From contig WHSY01000026.1 of assembly GCA_009379815.1 (NCBI GenBank), forward strand, positions 1 to 52,764: a stretch of 52,764 nt of DNA, given 5' to 3'. Source of the stretch: Pseudonocardiaceae bacterium (GTDB taxonomy: Bacteria > Actinomycetota > Actinomycetes > Mycobacteriales > Pseudonocardiaceae). Positions within the stretch are counted from its first letter, which is position 1. Every line of letters starts with the position of its first letter. Below are positions 8,593 through 17,264 of the stretch, piece after piece. Under the pieces are notes generated by a model. That model was given only the letters and a program-made list of their open reading frames with translations. It was not told the DNA's origin and did not search any database. The position numbers were made by a program, and so were the translations under genes.

Positions 8593-8629
8593 GGCCCCCG
8601 CCGCCTCGGTGGGTGAGGCGAAGGGGGCC
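8593..8629 (-). terminator. Hairpin terminator downstream of the antitoxin-like gene
   Basis: Imperfect 15-bp stem (GGCCCCCGCCGCCTC against GAGGCGAAGGGGGCC, two mismatches) with a 7-nt loop, in the 115-bp gap after the minus-strand gene ending at 8651. No U-tract, as usual in actinobacteria. Confidence 0.5.
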
Positions 8630-8650
8630 GTTGCAGCGGGAGGCAGGGAC

Positions 8651-8872
8651 TCAGCGGTTCTCCGGGTACCCCGTGTTGTCCTGGTTGCCCTGGTTGCCCT
8701 GGTCGTCCTGGTTGATGTAGCCCTTGGCCTTGTCGGTCGCGGAGTCGACCTGCTCGTCGTGACCGAAGCGCTCCTTGGCGTGCTCGCCGACCTTGTCGAC
8801 ACCGCCCTCGGCCTTGTCGCCGTGCTTGCCCAGGGCCTGCTTGGCCTTGTTCTTGATGTCCTCGAAGTTCAC
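8651..8872 (-). CDS. MT0933/Rv0909-like antitoxin family protein
   Basis: 73 residues, very hydrophilic and helical: MNFEDIKNKAKQALGKHGDKAEGGVDKVGEHAKERFGH then VDSATDKAKGYINQ. This matches the short charged-repeat pattern of the MT0933_antitox family (Rv0909 antitoxin of the Rv0909-Rv0910 pair), which also resembles CsbD-type stress proteins. A tail of DQGNQGNQDN repeats follows. Starts at GTG 8872 with AAGGAGGAG 7 nt upstream. No toxin (SRPBCC protein) is adjacent, so it may be a solitary stress protein. Confidence 0.7.
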   Translation of the reverse strand: MNFEDIKNKAKQALGKHGDKAEGGVDKVGEHAKERFGHDEQVDSATDKAKGYINQDDQGNQGNQDNTGYPENR

Positions 8873-8957
8873 GTCGGAGCTCCTCCTTGTTGTGGTTAGC
8901 GGTGCAGGTTTCCCGTGATCGAGCTACCGCAAACCCCACGGGCATTCACTCGTTTGG

Positions 8958-8971
8958 GTGACGATTGTCAC
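8958..8971. promoter_or_regulatory. Possible CRP/GlxR-type site
   Basis: The palindrome GTGACGATTGTCAC has the GTGA-N6-TCAC core of CRP-family sites. It lies 86 bp upstream of the antitoxin-like gene (minus strand), in a region with no other feature. A single 14-bp match, so weak. Confidence 0.3.
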
Positions 8972-9043
8972 GTTAGCAGCCAAGACCGCATCCGCCGATG
9001 GGAGGTCCGACAAGCCCCGCCAGGTCCGCCGGACCACGGAGAG

Positions 9044-11224
9044 TCAGCCCCAGTCCTCGCCGCGCTCAGCCATGCCGACCAGCGACGCGGGCGGGGTGAA
9101 GCGCTCGCCGTATCGGCCGGCGAGCTCCTTGGCGCGAGCCACGAAGCCGGCGAGGCCGCCGTCGTAGCCGTTCATGTACTGCATCACGCCGCCGGTCCAC
9201 GGCGGGAACCCGATACCCATGATGGAGCCGATGTTCGCGTCGGCCACCGAGGTGATCACGCCCTCGTCGAAGCACTTGACCGTCTCGAGCGCCTCGGCGA
9301 ACAGCATCCGCTCGACCATGTCGTCGAAGGGCACGGCGTCGGGCCGGAACGGGCCGAAATGCTCGGCCAGACCCGGCCAGAGCCGGTCACGCTTGCCGTC
9401 GACGTAGTCGTAGAAGCCGGCCCCGCCGGAGCGTCCCGGTCGCTCGAGCTCCAGCACCATCCGGTCGATGATGTGATCGGCCGGGTGCGGGGTCCACGTG
9501 CCGCCCGCCGCCTCGACACCGCGGCGCGTCTCCTCGCGGATCTTGCGGGGCAGCGTCAGCGTCAGCTCGTCCATCAGCTGCAGCACCGGAGCCGGGTAGC
9601 CGGCCTGCGAGCTCGCCTGCTCGATCGACGCGGGCGCCGCGCCCTCGGCGAGCATCGCGACGCCCTCGTTGATGAAGGTGCCGATGACCCGGCTGGTGAA
9701 AAAGCCGCGGCTGTCGTTGACCACGATCGGGGTCTTGTTGATCTGCTGTACCACGTCGATCGCCTTGGCCAGCGCCGCGTCCGACGTCCGCTCGCCGCGG
9801 ATGACCTCCACCAGCGGCATCTTGTCGACCGGGGAGAAGAAGTGCAGGCCGATGAAGTCCTGCGGCCGCGACACCCCCTCGGCGAGGTCGGTGATCGGCA
9901 GCGTCGAGGTGTTCGAGCACAGCAGCGCGTCGGGTGCGACGACACCCTCGACCTCGGCGTAGACCTGCTTCTTCAGCGCCGGGTCCTCGAACACGGCCTC
10001 GACGACCAGGTCACAGCCCGCCAGGTCCGCAGCGTCGGTCGTGGGGATGATCCGCGCCAGCGTCTCGTCGCGCTTGTCCGGCGTGCTCTTGCCCCGCGAC
10101 ACCGCCTTGTCCAGCAACCCGGTCGAGTAGGACTTGCCCTTCTCGGCGGCCTCCTGGCTGACGTCGCGGAGTACCACCGCCATGCCCGCGCGGGCACAGG
10201 AATAGGCGATCCCCGCGCCCATCATGCCGGCGCCGAGCACTCCGGCCTTGCGGAACGTGGTGTGCTCGTAGCCGTCGGGCCGGCTACCGCCCTTGTTGAT
10301 GTGCTGCAGGTCGAAGAAGAACGCCTTGATCATGTTCTTCGAGACCTGCCCGGTGACGAGGTCGATGAAGTAGCGGCCCTCGATGGCCAGCGCGGTGTCG
10401 ACGTCGACCTGCGCGCCCTCGACCGCGACGCACAGGATGTGGTGCGGTGCCGGCATCGGCGCACCCTTGAGCTGCTTGCGCAGCGTCGCCGGGAACGCCG
10501 GCAGCGTGGCCGCCAGCGATGGGCTCGACGGCGTACCGCCCGGGATCTTGTAGCCCTTGGTGTCCCAGGGCTGCGCGGCCTCGGGGTTGGCCCTGATCCA
10601 CTCGCGGGCCGTTGCCAGCATCTCGTCGCGGTCGGAGACCACCTCGTCGACGATGCCGATCTCCTTGCCCTCGGCCGGCGGCACCTGTTGGCCCTGCAGC
10701 AGCAGCTTCATGCACGCGTCGGCGATACCCAGCATCCGCACGGTGCGTATCACGCCACCGCCGCCCGGCAGCAGGCCGAGCGTGACCTCGGGGAAGCCGA
10801 GCTTGGTGCCGGGCGTGTCCAGCGCCACCCGGTGGTGACAGGCCAGCGCGATCTCCAGCCCGCCACCCAGCGCCGCGCCGTTGATCGCCGCGACCACCGG
10901 CTTGCCGAGCTTCTCCAGCCTGCGAAGCTGGCCCTTGACCACCGCGATGTGCGCCCCGATCTCGCCGGCGTCGTCCGGAGTCGCCTCGATGAGCCGGTTG
11001 AGGTCACCGCCCGCGAAGAACGTCTTCTTCGCCGACGTGACGATGACGCCGGTGATGCTGTCGCGCTCGGACTCCAACCGGTCCACCGCCGCCCCCATCG
11101 AGGCGACGAACCGCTCGTTCATCGTGTTGGCGGACTGCTCGGGATCGTCGAGCGTGAGCACGACGATCCCGTCGCTGCCCTGCTCCCAGCGGATCGTGCT
11201 TGCCGCGTCGGTGGCACTGGTCAT
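9044..11224 (-). CDS. fadB: Multifunctional beta-oxidation enzyme: enoyl-CoA hydratase / 3-hydroxyacyl-CoA dehydrogenase
   Basis: 726 residues. The N-terminal crotonase domain (about 10-250) has the oxyanion-hole segments FFAGGDLNRL and INGAALGGGLEIALACHHRV, with Glu of GFPEVTLGLLPGGGG. The Rossmann 3HCDH_N domain (about 320-500) begins KAGVLGAGMMGAGIAYSCARAG, with LCSNTSTLPIT and IGLHFFSPVDKMPLVEVI. Two 3HCDH C-terminal modules follow (GFFTSRVIGTFINEG; FCDEGV-like segment then GIGFPPWTGGVMQY). It hydrates enoyl-CoA and oxidises 3-hydroxyacyl-CoA with NAD+. ATG 11224 chosen over upstream starts because the crotonase fold begins immediately after. Lies 59 bp downstream of the thiolase on the same strand; together they complete the beta-oxidation spiral. 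Confidence 0.93.
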   Translation of the reverse strand: MTSATDAASTIRWEQGSDGIVVLTLDDPEQSANTMNERFVASMGAAVDRLESERDSITGVIVTSAKKTFFAGGDLNRLIEATPDDAGEIGAHIAVVKGQLRRLEKLGKPVVAAINGAALGGGLEIALACHHRVALDTPGTKLGFPEVTLGLLPGGGGVIRTVRMLGIADACMKLLLQGQQVPPAEGKEIGIVDEVVSDRDEMLATAREWIRANPEAAQPWDTKGYKIPGGTPSSPSLAATLPAFPATLRKQLKGAPMPAPHHILCVAVEGAQVDVDTALAIEGRYFIDLVTGQVSKNMIKAFFFDLQHINKGGSRPDGYEHTTFRKAGVLGAGMMGAGIAYSCARAGMAVVLRDVSQEAAEKGKSYSTGLLDKAVSRGKSTPDKRDETLARIIPTTDAADLAGCDLVVEAVFEDPALKKQVYAEVEGVVAPDALLCSNTSTLPITDLAEGVSRPQDFIGLHFFSPVDKMPLVEVIRGERTSDAALAKAIDVVQQINKTPIVVNDSRGFFTSRVIGTFINEGVAMLAEGAAPASIEQASSQAGYPAPVLQLMDELTLTLPRKIREETRRGVEAAGGTWTPHPADHIIDRMVLELERPGRSGGAGFYDYVDGKRDRLWPGLAEHFGPFRPDAVPFDDMVERMLFAEALETVKCFDEGVITSVADANIGSIMGIGFPPWTGGVMQYMNGYDGGLAGFVARAKELAGRYGERFTPPASLVGMAERGEDWG

Positions 11225-11283
11225 GGCCTGTTCGGATTCCTCTCGGTGGTTGTTCGCCGGTCCGGTCGGGGAAGACGCTTCCG

Positions 11284-12495
11284 TCAGAGCCGCTCGATGA
11301 TCGTCGCGATGCCCATGCCGCCGCCGACGCACAGCGTCGCGAGGCCGTAGCGCAGCTCCCGGCGCTCCAGCTCGTCGGCCAGCGTGCCCAGGATCATCGC
11401 TCCGGTGGCGCCCAGTGGATGGCCCATCGCGATCGCACCGCCGTTGACGTTGACCTTGTCGTGGGACACGTCCATCTCCCGCATGAAGCGCATGACCACC
11501 GCGGCGAATGCCTCGTTGAGCTCGACCAGGTCGATCTGGTCCATCGTCATGCCGGCCTTGGCCAGCGCCTTGCGGGCGGCGGGCGCGGGGCCGGTGAGCA
11601 TGATCGTCGGTTCCTCGCCGGTGATCGCCGCGGAGACGATGCGGGCCCTCGGGGTCAAGCCGAGGTCCTTGCCGACCTGCTCGGAGCCGACGGCCACCAG
11701 CGCGGCACCGTCGACGATTCCCGAGGAGTTGCCCGCCGTGTGCACGTGGTTGATCTGCTCGACCCAGTGGTACCGCTGCAGTGCGACGGCGTCGAACCCG
11801 GCCTGCTCGCCGATGTCGGCGAACGACGGCTTGAGCGCACCGAGGCCCTGCATGTCGGCGTCGGGCCGCATGTGCTCGTCGCGGTCGAGCACCACCGTGC
11901 CGTTGCGGTCCTTGACGGGGACCACCGAGCGGGAGAAGTAGCCGTTGCTCCACGCCTTGGCGGCGCGGTGCTGCGACTCGAGCGCGTAGGAGTCGATCTG
12001 CTCGCGGTCGAAGCCCTCGATGGTGGCGATGAGGTCGGCGCTGATGCCCTGTGGCACGAATCGGGCGTCATAGGCCGTCTCGGGGTCGATCGCCCACGGG
12101 CCACCGTCGGAGCCCATCGGCACCCGCGACATCGACTCGACACCGCCGGTGAGCACCAGGTCCTCCCAGCCGGAACGAACCTTCATCGCGCCCATGTTCA
12201 CGGCCTCGAGGCCCGAGGCGCAGAACCGGTTGAGCTGCACCCCGGCGACGGTGTCGGGTAGCCCGGCCGCCAGCGCCGCCGCGCGGGGGAGGACACCGCC
12301 CTGGTCACCGAGCGGGCTGACCACACCCATGACCACGTCGTCGATCCGAGCCGGATCCAGCGACGGGTAGCGGCTGCGCAGCTCGTCGATCAGCCCGGTG
12401 ACCAGGGAGATCGGCTTGACACCGTACAGCGCGCCGCTCTGCTTGCCCTTGCCCCGCGGGGTGCGCAGCGCGTCGTAGAGGAATGCTTCTGTCAT
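11284..12495 (-). CDS. fadA: Acetyl-CoA C-acyltransferase (thiolase)
   Basis: 403-residue thiolase. The acyl-accepting Cys is in [12 protein letters not shown], the second catalytic His in [18 protein letters not shown], and the C-terminal Cys in [11 protein letters not shown]. Catalyses thiolytic cleavage of 3-ketoacyl-CoA in partnership with the FadB-like enzyme. Starts at ATG 12495, overlapping by 4 bp the stop of the MerR regulator upstream, so MerR, thiolase and FadB-like gene form one minus-strand operon, probably autoregulated through the operator at 13291-13311. Confidence 0.93.
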   Translation of the reverse strand: MTEAFLYDALRTPRGKGKQSGALYGVKPISLVTGLIDELRSRYPSLDPARIDDVVMGVVSPLGDQGGVLPRAAALAAGLPDTVAGVQLNRFCASGLEAVNMGAMKVRSGWEDLVLTGGVESMSRVPMGSDGGPWAIDPETAYDARFVPQGISADLIATIEGFDREQIDSYALESQHRAAKAWSNGYFSRSVVPVKDRNGTVVLDRDEHMRPDADMQGLGALKPSFADIGEQAGFDAVALQRYHWVEQINHVHTAGNSSGIVDGAALVAVGSEQVGKDLGLTPRARIVSAAITGEEPTIMLTGPAPAARKALAKAGMTMDQIDLVELNEAFAAVVMRFMREMDVSHDKVNVNGGAIAMGHPLGATGAMILGTLADELERRELRYGLATLCVGGGMGIATIIERL

Positions 12496-13253
12496 GACGG
12501 GCTCCCTGTCTTCGGAAGGTCCTGGCGCTTCGGAGGTTCCCGGTCGGCCGGGACGGCGTCACGGATGGCGCGGTTGACGGCCAGCTGGAAGTTGGTGACG
12601 ACACCCTGCACGGTCAGCGGTTTGAGCCGCTCCAGTAGAGCCAGCAGCCGGTCTCGCAGCTCGGGCGGGTGGCCGCGCTCCCGGTACTCGCGCAGCACCG
12701 AGTCCTGGAACAGCGCGAACAGCTCCGTGGCCAGCGTGCTGGTGTGCCGCTCGATGATCTGCTTGGAGGCGAGCTGGACGTCGAATGCCATTTCCGCGTC
12801 GAGCAGGCTCAGCCCGTAGGACAGCATGTCCGAGCTGGTCAGCACGAGCGATCCGTCGCGCGCCTCGCCGACGACGCCGAGTTCCACCAGCTTGGACAGC
12901 TCCTCGTCGTCCACCGCCCGCCCCGCGCGGGCGTCGAGCTCGGCGCGGTCGATGGTCTCGGGCTCCTCGGGCAGCCACGGGGCGAGCAGCGCGCGGTGCA
13001 GCGCCAGGTCCTCGGGCGTGCGGTCGGTGGGGATGCGGGCCAAGTAGCCCTCGATCGCCGAGAGCGTGAAGCCCAGACCCTGCAGGTCACGCACCAGTTC
13101 CAGCCGCGCGACATGCCGGGCGTCGTAGAGCCCGAGCCTGCCGCGGACCTCGGGCGCGGGGATCAGGCCCATCCCCGCGTAGAACCGGATGGTGCGCACG
13201 CTGAAACCGGTCCGCGCCGCCAGTTCGGCGATGGTGAGCTCCTGATCGGCCAC
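12492..13253 (-). CDS. MerR family transcriptional regulator of the beta-oxidation locus
   Basis: Winged HTH at the N-terminus: [57 protein letters not shown] is textbook MerR. A helical domain of about 170 residues replaces the short metal-binding tail; no Cys cluster is present, pointing to an organic ligand such as acyl-CoA. GTG 13253 is preferred because GGAAG lies 6-7 nt upstream; a GTG at 13259 sits directly on that GGAAG. Divergent from the acyl-CoA dehydrogenase; the intergenic palindrome is its likely operator. First gene of the thiolase-FadB operon. Confidence 0.85.
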   Translation of the reverse strand: MADQELTIAELAARTGFSVRTIRFYAGMGLIPAPEVRGRLGLYDARHVARLELVRDLQGLGFTLSAIEGYLARIPTDRTPEDLALHRALLAPWLPEEPETIDRAELDARAGRAVDDEELSKLVELGVVGEARDGSLVLTSSDMLSYGLSLLDAEMAFDVQLASKQIIERHTSTLATELFALFQDSVLREYRERGHPPELRDRLLALLERLKPLTVQGVVTNFQLAVNRAIRDAVPADREPPKRQDLPKTGSPS

Positions 13254-13271
13254 CGACACCTTCCAACCGTG

Positions 13272-13311
13272 ACAGCAGGACTGTACTGTTCGTTACAGCA
13301 CGACTGTAACG
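13272..13311. promoter_or_regulatory. Palindromic operator of the fad locus
   Basis: Perfect inverted repeat CGTTACAG-cacga-CTGTAACG at 13291-13311, plus a shorter related copy ACAG-cagga-CTGT at 13272-13284, centre-to-centre about 23 bp. Both lie in the 82-bp divergent region between the MerR gene and the acyl-CoA dehydrogenase, overlapping where promoters must be. The N5 spacer and dyad suit a dimeric MerR protein. Confidence 0.65.
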
Positions 13312-13335
13312 TATGCGCGGCGAGGAGGACACCCG

Positions 13336-14478
13336 GTGGAACGCACGATCTTCGACTCCGAGCACGAGGCGTTCCGGGAGATGGTGCGCGACTTCCTCGG
13401 TCGTGAGGTCAGCCCGCATCACGCCCAGTGGGAGCGCGACGGCATCGTCAGCCGTGACGTCTGGCTCGCCGGTGGCAAGGCCGGGCTGCTCGGCACCGAC
13501 GTTCCCGAGACCTACGGTGGGGGCGGCGTCACCGACTTCCGGTTCAACACGGTGATGTCCGAGGAGATCGCGCGTGCGGGCGCGTCCGGGATGGGTTTCC
13601 CGGTGCACAACGACGTGATCGCGCCCTACCTGCTGCGGCTGTGCACCGCGGAGCAGCGGCAGCGCTGGCTGCCCGGCTTCTGCTCCGGGGACCTCATCAC
13701 GGCGATCGCCATGACCGAGCCCGGCACCGGCAGCGACCTGCAGGGCATCCGGACGTCCGCGGTGCGAGACGGGGCCGACTGGGTGCTCAACGGCCAGAAG
13801 ACGTTCATCTCCAACGGCATCCTGGCCGACCTGGTGATCGTCGTCGCGCGCACCGATCCCGAGGCCGGCTCGCAGGGCTTCAGCCTGCTGGTCGTCGAGC
13901 GGGACACGCCCGGCTTCGAGCGCGGCCGCAACCTCGACAAGCTCGGGATGCACGCGCAGGACACCGCGGAGCTGTCCTTCACCGATGTGCGGGTCCCGTC
14001 GCGCAACGTGCTGGGGGAACTGGGGCAGGGCTTCGTCTACCTGATGCAGAACCTGCCGCAGGAGCGGATGTCCATCGCCGTCGGCTCGTGCGCCGGCGCC
14101 GGGGCGGCACTGGACATGACGGTGGACTACTGCAAGGAGCGCACCGCCTTCGGCCGTTCCATCGCCGGCTTCCAGAACAGCCGGTTCGCGCTGGCCGAGA
14201 TGGCCACCGAGGTGGCCGTCACCCGCACGTTCGTCGACCGCTGCATCACCGACCTCAACGCGGGCACGCTGTCGGCCTCCGACGCGGCGATGGCGAAGTG
14301 GTGGTCCACCGAGATGCTCAAGCGCACCGTCGACCGGTGCCTGCAGCTGCACGGCGGGTACGGCTACATGACCGAGTACCCGATCGCCAAGGCATACCTC
14401 GACGCGCGGGTGCAGACCATCTTCGGCGGCACCACCGAGATCATGAAGGAGATCGTCGGCCGCTCCCTCGTGGGCTGA
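13336..14478 (+). CDS. Acyl-CoA dehydrogenase
   Basis: 380 residues with the three-part ACAD fold. The middle-domain signature AIAMTEPGTGSDLQGIRT and the C-terminal CLQLHGGYGYMTEYPIAKAYLDARVQTIFGGTTEIMKEIVGR are clear. As in isovaleryl/long-chain enzymes, Gly occupies the usual YEGT glutamate position (FGGT), and the candidate catalytic base is the Glu in LPQERMSIA. GTG start preceded by GAGGAG. Divergent from merR-fadA-fadB across the operator, so it should supply the first oxidation step of the same pathway under the same control. FAD-dependent, cytoplasmic. Confidence 0.92.
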   Translation: MERTIFDSEHEAFREMVRDFLGREVSPHHAQWERDGIVSRDVWLAGGKAGLLGTDVPETYGGGGVTDFRFNTVMSEEIARAGASGMGFPVHNDVIAPYLLRLCTAEQRQRWLPGFCSGDLITAIAMTEPGTGSDLQGIRTSAVRDGADWVLNGQKTFISNGILADLVIVVARTDPEAGSQGFSLLVVERDTPGFERGRNLDKLGMHAQDTAELSFTDVRVPSRNVLGELGQGFVYLMQNLPQERMSIAVGSCAGAGAALDMTVDYCKERTAFGRSIAGFQNSRFALAEMATEVAVTRTFVDRCITDLNAGTLSASDAAMAKWWSTEMLKRTVDRCLQLHGGYGYMTEYPIAKAYLDARVQTIFGGTTEIMKEIVGRSLVG

Positions 14479-14486
14479 CGCCCCTG

Positions 14487-14524
14487 TGAGTGGCGATGCG
14501 AGTCATGACTCGCATGGCCACTCA
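14487..14524. repeat. GTGAGTGG-type palindromic element (copy 1), terminator-like
   Basis: An 18-bp stem with one mismatch and a 2-nt loop: left TGAGTGGCGATGCGAGTC, right GACTCGCATGGCCACTCA. Sits between the convergent ends of the acyl-CoA dehydrogenase and the esterase, so it can terminate both. A sequence-related copy flanks the other end of the esterase gene. Confidence 0.6.
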
Positions 14525-14555
14525 TGACCTGTCCACAGGTAGGCAGCCACGAGTG

Positions 14556-15479
14556 CTAGGAGGCCAGCAGGGCCGCGAAGGCGTCCAGCACGTCCTCGCG
14601 CTGCTCCCGGGCGGCGTCGACGAGCTCGGCGAGGTTGAAGTAGCCGTGCGCGAGCGTGGCCCCGGGCAGCGTGCACACCGTCACATCGGCCTCGCGCAGC
14701 CGGTCGGCGTAGGCGTTTCCCTCGTCGCGCAGCGGGTCGAACTCCGCCGTGGCCACCACTGCGGGTGCCAGCCCCGAGAGGTCCGGCGCCCGGAGCAGGT
14801 CGGCCAGCGGATCGGCCCGCAGCTCGGGGGTGGGCAGGTACTGGTCGACGAACCACCTCATGTCGGAGGCGGTGAGGAAGTAGCCCTCGCCGTTGGTGGT
14901 GACCGACTGCTGGCTCAGCGACGTGTCGGTGCCCGGGTAGATCAGCAGCTGGCCTGCCAGCGCGGGACCCCCCTCGTCCCGCGCACGCAGCGCCGCACCC
15001 GCGGCGAGGCTGCCCCCGGCGCTGTCACCGGCCACACCGAGCGGTAGCTCCGGATGCTGCTGCGCGGTCCAGCGCAACGCGGCCACGGTGTCGTCCAGCG
15101 CGGCGGGGAAGGGGTGCTCGGGGGCCAGCCGGTAACCGACCGACACCACGACGGCATCGAGCGCGTTGGCGACCCGGCGGCAGACCGGGTCGTGGGTGTC
15201 GAGATCGCCGACCACCCAGCCACCGCCGTGCAGGTAGGTGACCGCGGCCGTGGGGTCAGCCGGCCGATAGATGCGGACGGGGATCGGACCACCCGGCCCG
15301 TCCACCGTGGCCTCGCCGACCTCGCTGACGGGCTCGGGCACGTAGTCCGGACCGCGCCGCGCCAGCGCCAGGTCCCGGTAGCGCTGCCGGTTCTCGGTCG
15401 CGGAACCGCGGGTCAGCGGCAGCGCGCCGAGCTCGTCCAGCCGGTCGAAGACGGCACGTAACTGCGGATCGAGGCCCAT
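14556..15479 (-). CDS. Alpha/beta hydrolase of the hormone-sensitive-lipase family (esterase)
   Basis: 307 residues. Oxyanion motif YLHGGGWVVGD, nucleophile elbow VAGDSAGGSLAAG, catalytic Asp in ATAEFDPLRDEGNAYADRL and His in TLAHGYFNL place it in bacterial HSL family IV. The cap is the N-terminal helical part. Hydrolyses short acyl esters in the cytoplasm, natural substrate unknown. Flanked on both sides by related GTGAGTGG palindromes, which insulate it as a single-gene transcript. Confidence 0.9.
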   Translation of the reverse strand: MGLDPQLRAVFDRLDELGALPLTRGSATENRQRYRDLALARRGPDYVPEPVSEVGEATVDGPGGPIPVRIYRPADPTAAVTYLHGGGWVVGDLDTHDPVCRRVANALDAVVVSVGYRLAPEHPFPAALDDTVAALRWTAQQHPELPLGVAGDSAGGSLAAGAALRARDEGGPALAGQLLIYPGTDTSLSQQSVTTNGEGYFLTASDMRWFVDQYLPTPELRADPLADLLRAPDLSGLAPAVVATAEFDPLRDEGNAYADRLREADVTVCTLPGATLAHGYFNLAELVDAAREQREDVLDAFAALLAS

Positions 15480-15504
15480 GGCGGAGTCCTATCCCATCTC
15501 CCTC

Positions 15505-15544
15505 GTGAGTGGCAATGTGGGCTGGAACTCGCATCGCCACTCAC
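15505..15544. repeat. GTGAGTGG-type palindromic element (copy 2)
   Basis: GTGAGTGGCAATGTGGG pairs with CTCGCATCGCCACTCAC (one mismatch and two G-U wobbles) around a 6-nt loop. Its right arm is nearly identical in sequence to the left arm of copy 1 read on the other strand, so the two are members of one repeat family. It lies between the esterase start and the antiporter end. Confidence 0.55.
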
Positions 15545-15560
15545 CGGGCGCGCAGCGCCG

Positions 15561-17054
15561 TCACCGGCCGGTCTCGCCGAGCCACCGGGCCAACCGTCCC
15601 GCCCGGTGCACCGCGCGGATCCTGCGCTCGGTCGCCGCCCGCTGCTCGGTGGTCGTGACCACGAGCAGCCCGTCACCCTCCTGCAGCCGGGTGGAGGGCT
15701 GCGGGGTGAATCCCGCACCGTCGCGAACCACCAGGCTCGTCGTCGCCCCCCTGGGCAACCGCAGGTCCGACAGGTACACCCCGTGCAGCTTCGACCCGGT
15801 CGGCACCCGCAGTTGCAGCAGGTCGGCACCGATCTGCTCCAGCGGCGCGGCGTCCACCTCGATCTCCGCCGGCCCGGCCGGGTCGGACAGCCGCAGCCAG
15901 CGGGCCACCGCGGACAGCGTGCTGCCCTGCAACACGGTGAGCACCACGACCAGCACGAGCACGACCTCGACCAGGCGCTGCCCGCCGTCGGCGCCCTGGC
16001 TGACCGCGACCAGCGCGAGCACGACGGGAACCGCCCCGCGAAGTCCCGACCAGGACAGGAAGACCTGCTCGCGCCACGGCACCCGGAACGGCGCGGCTGA
16101 GACCAGGACCGAGACCGGGCGGGCCAGCAGCAGCAGAACCGCGCCGGTGACCAGCGCCGGCAGGATCGCGGCCGGCAGCCGGGACGGCGAGGCGTAGAGC
16201 CCGAGCATCACGAACAGGCCGATCTGGGACAGCCAACCCAGACCCTCGGCGAACGACAGCGTGCCGGCGCGGTGCGGCAGCCGCGAGTTGCCCAGTACCA
16301 GGCCGGCGAGAAAGGCGGCCAGCAGCCCGGAGACCCCGAGCCCCTGGGCCAGCGCGAACGCGACCACGCACACCGAGATCGTCGCGACCGGGTAGAGCCC
16401 GGTGGCGGGCAGTGCGGCCCGTCGGAGCCCGATGCTTCCGAGCCAGCCGAACGCGATGCCGATCACGCCGCCGGCCGCGAGCTGGTAGAGGCCGAGCAGC
16501 GGGCTCCACCACGGCACGGTGCCGGCGGAGGCCAGCAGCACCACCGCGATATAGGCGGGGGCATCGTTGAGCCCGGACTCCAGCTCCAGCGTGCCCGCCA
16601 GCCGGCGGGGCACCCGCGCGCCGCGCAGCACGCTGAACACGGCCGCGGCGTCGGTCGACGAAAGCACAGCACCCCACAGCAGGGCGGTGCGCCATTCCAG
16701 ATCGACCAACCAGTGCAGCGCGCCGCCCGTGACGGCGGTGCTCGCCGCGACACCGGCGGTGGACAGCACCAGGCCGACGCCCACGCCCGGCCGCACGTCG
16801 GACCACCGGGTGGTCAGCCCGCCCTCGGCGAGGATGAGCACGAGCGCGGTCAGCCCGAGCTGCTGGGTCAGCGCCGCGTCGTCGAACTGGATGCCCAGGC
16901 CGGACTCGCCGAGCAGCAGACCGATCCCGAGGTAGAGCAGCAGCGAGGGCAGCCCGATCCGGGTCGACACCCGCACGGCCACCACGGCGAGCAGCAGCGT
17001 GGCACCGACGAGCCCCAGCGTCGCCGGCAAGCCGAGCTCGAACCCGCCGATCAC
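15561..17054 (-). CDS. Potassium/proton antiporter (CPA2-type exchanger + TrkA-C domain)
   Basis: About 497 residues. Roughly 12 hydrophobic segments make a Na+/H+ exchanger domain, with VLSSTDAAAVFSVLRG and LELESGLNDAPAYIAVVLL as the conserved ion-binding region. A cytosolic TrkA_C-type domain follows (LRVPTGSKLHGVYLSDLRLPRGATTSLVVRDG, then LQEGDGLLVVTT), as in CvrA/NhaP2-type K+/H+ antiporters. GTG 17054 begins the hydrophobic N-terminus directly; no strong ribosome site is seen, so the start is provisional. Divergent from mrp, suggesting a shared pH/cation homeostasis unit. Confidence 0.85.
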   Translation of the reverse strand: MIGGFELGLPATLGLVGATLLLAVVAVRVSTRIGLPSLLLYLGIGLLLGESGLGIQFDDAALTQQLGLTALVLILAEGGLTTRWSDVRPGVGVGLVLSTAGVAASTAVTGGALHWLVDLEWRTALLWGAVLSSTDAAAVFSVLRGARVPRRLAGTLELESGLNDAPAYIAVVLLASAGTVPWWSPLLGLYQLAAGGVIGIAFGWLGSIGLRRAALPATGLYPVATISVCVVAFALAQGLGVSGLLAAFLAGLVLGNSRLPHRAGTLSFAEGLGWLSQIGLFVMLGLYASPSRLPAAILPALVTGAVLLLLARPVSVLVSAAPFRVPWREQVFLSWSGLRGAVPVVLALVAVSQGADGGQRLVEVVLVLVVVLTVLQGSTLSAVARWLRLSDPAGPAEIEVDAAPLEQIGADLLQLRVPTGSKLHGVYLSDLRLPRGATTSLVVRDGAGFTPQPSTRLQEGDGLLVVTTTEQRAATERRIRAVHRAGRLARWLGETGR

Positions 17055-17264
17055 GCAGCAGAGTATCCCGGCCCTGCATCGCCTCCGGTGCGCCGGTCGG
17101 TTCCCCCACCCGGGAGCCGGGTGGATGCGGAGGGCGAGCATTGCGGTGATCGAGATCCTGCCCCGTACGGTGAACACTGCCGCCGAAGCCACCCGCACGG
17201 CGGCCAGGCGCAGCGACGGCGCCGCGATGTGACACCCGCCCGCCCGGGTCGAACGGAGGTGAGC
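17055..17264. other. Divergent intergenic region between antiporter and mrp operon
   Basis: 210 bp expected to hold both promoters. I see no convincing -35/-10 pair, tandem repeat or regulator palindrome. The only clear signal is GGAGG at 17255-17259 for mrpA. Confidence 0.4.

Noticed and set aside
8915-11350. Plus-strand open frame of about 800 codons opposite fadB
   Set aside because: Composition (Asp/Arg/His-rich, no motifs) is that of antisense DNA at high GC; the minus strand encodes all FadB motifs.
11225-11953. Minus-strand in-frame extension upstream of the FadB-like ATG
   Set aside because: It lies within the thiolase gene in another frame and lacks crotonase or other homology; ATG 11224 starts the fold.
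16272-17258. Long plus-strand reading frame upstream of mrpA that would extend MrpA by over 300 residues
   Set aside because: It is the antisense of the antiporter gene, with Arg/Gln/His-rich composition, and contains no MrpA homology; GTG 17265 with its GGAGG is the real start.
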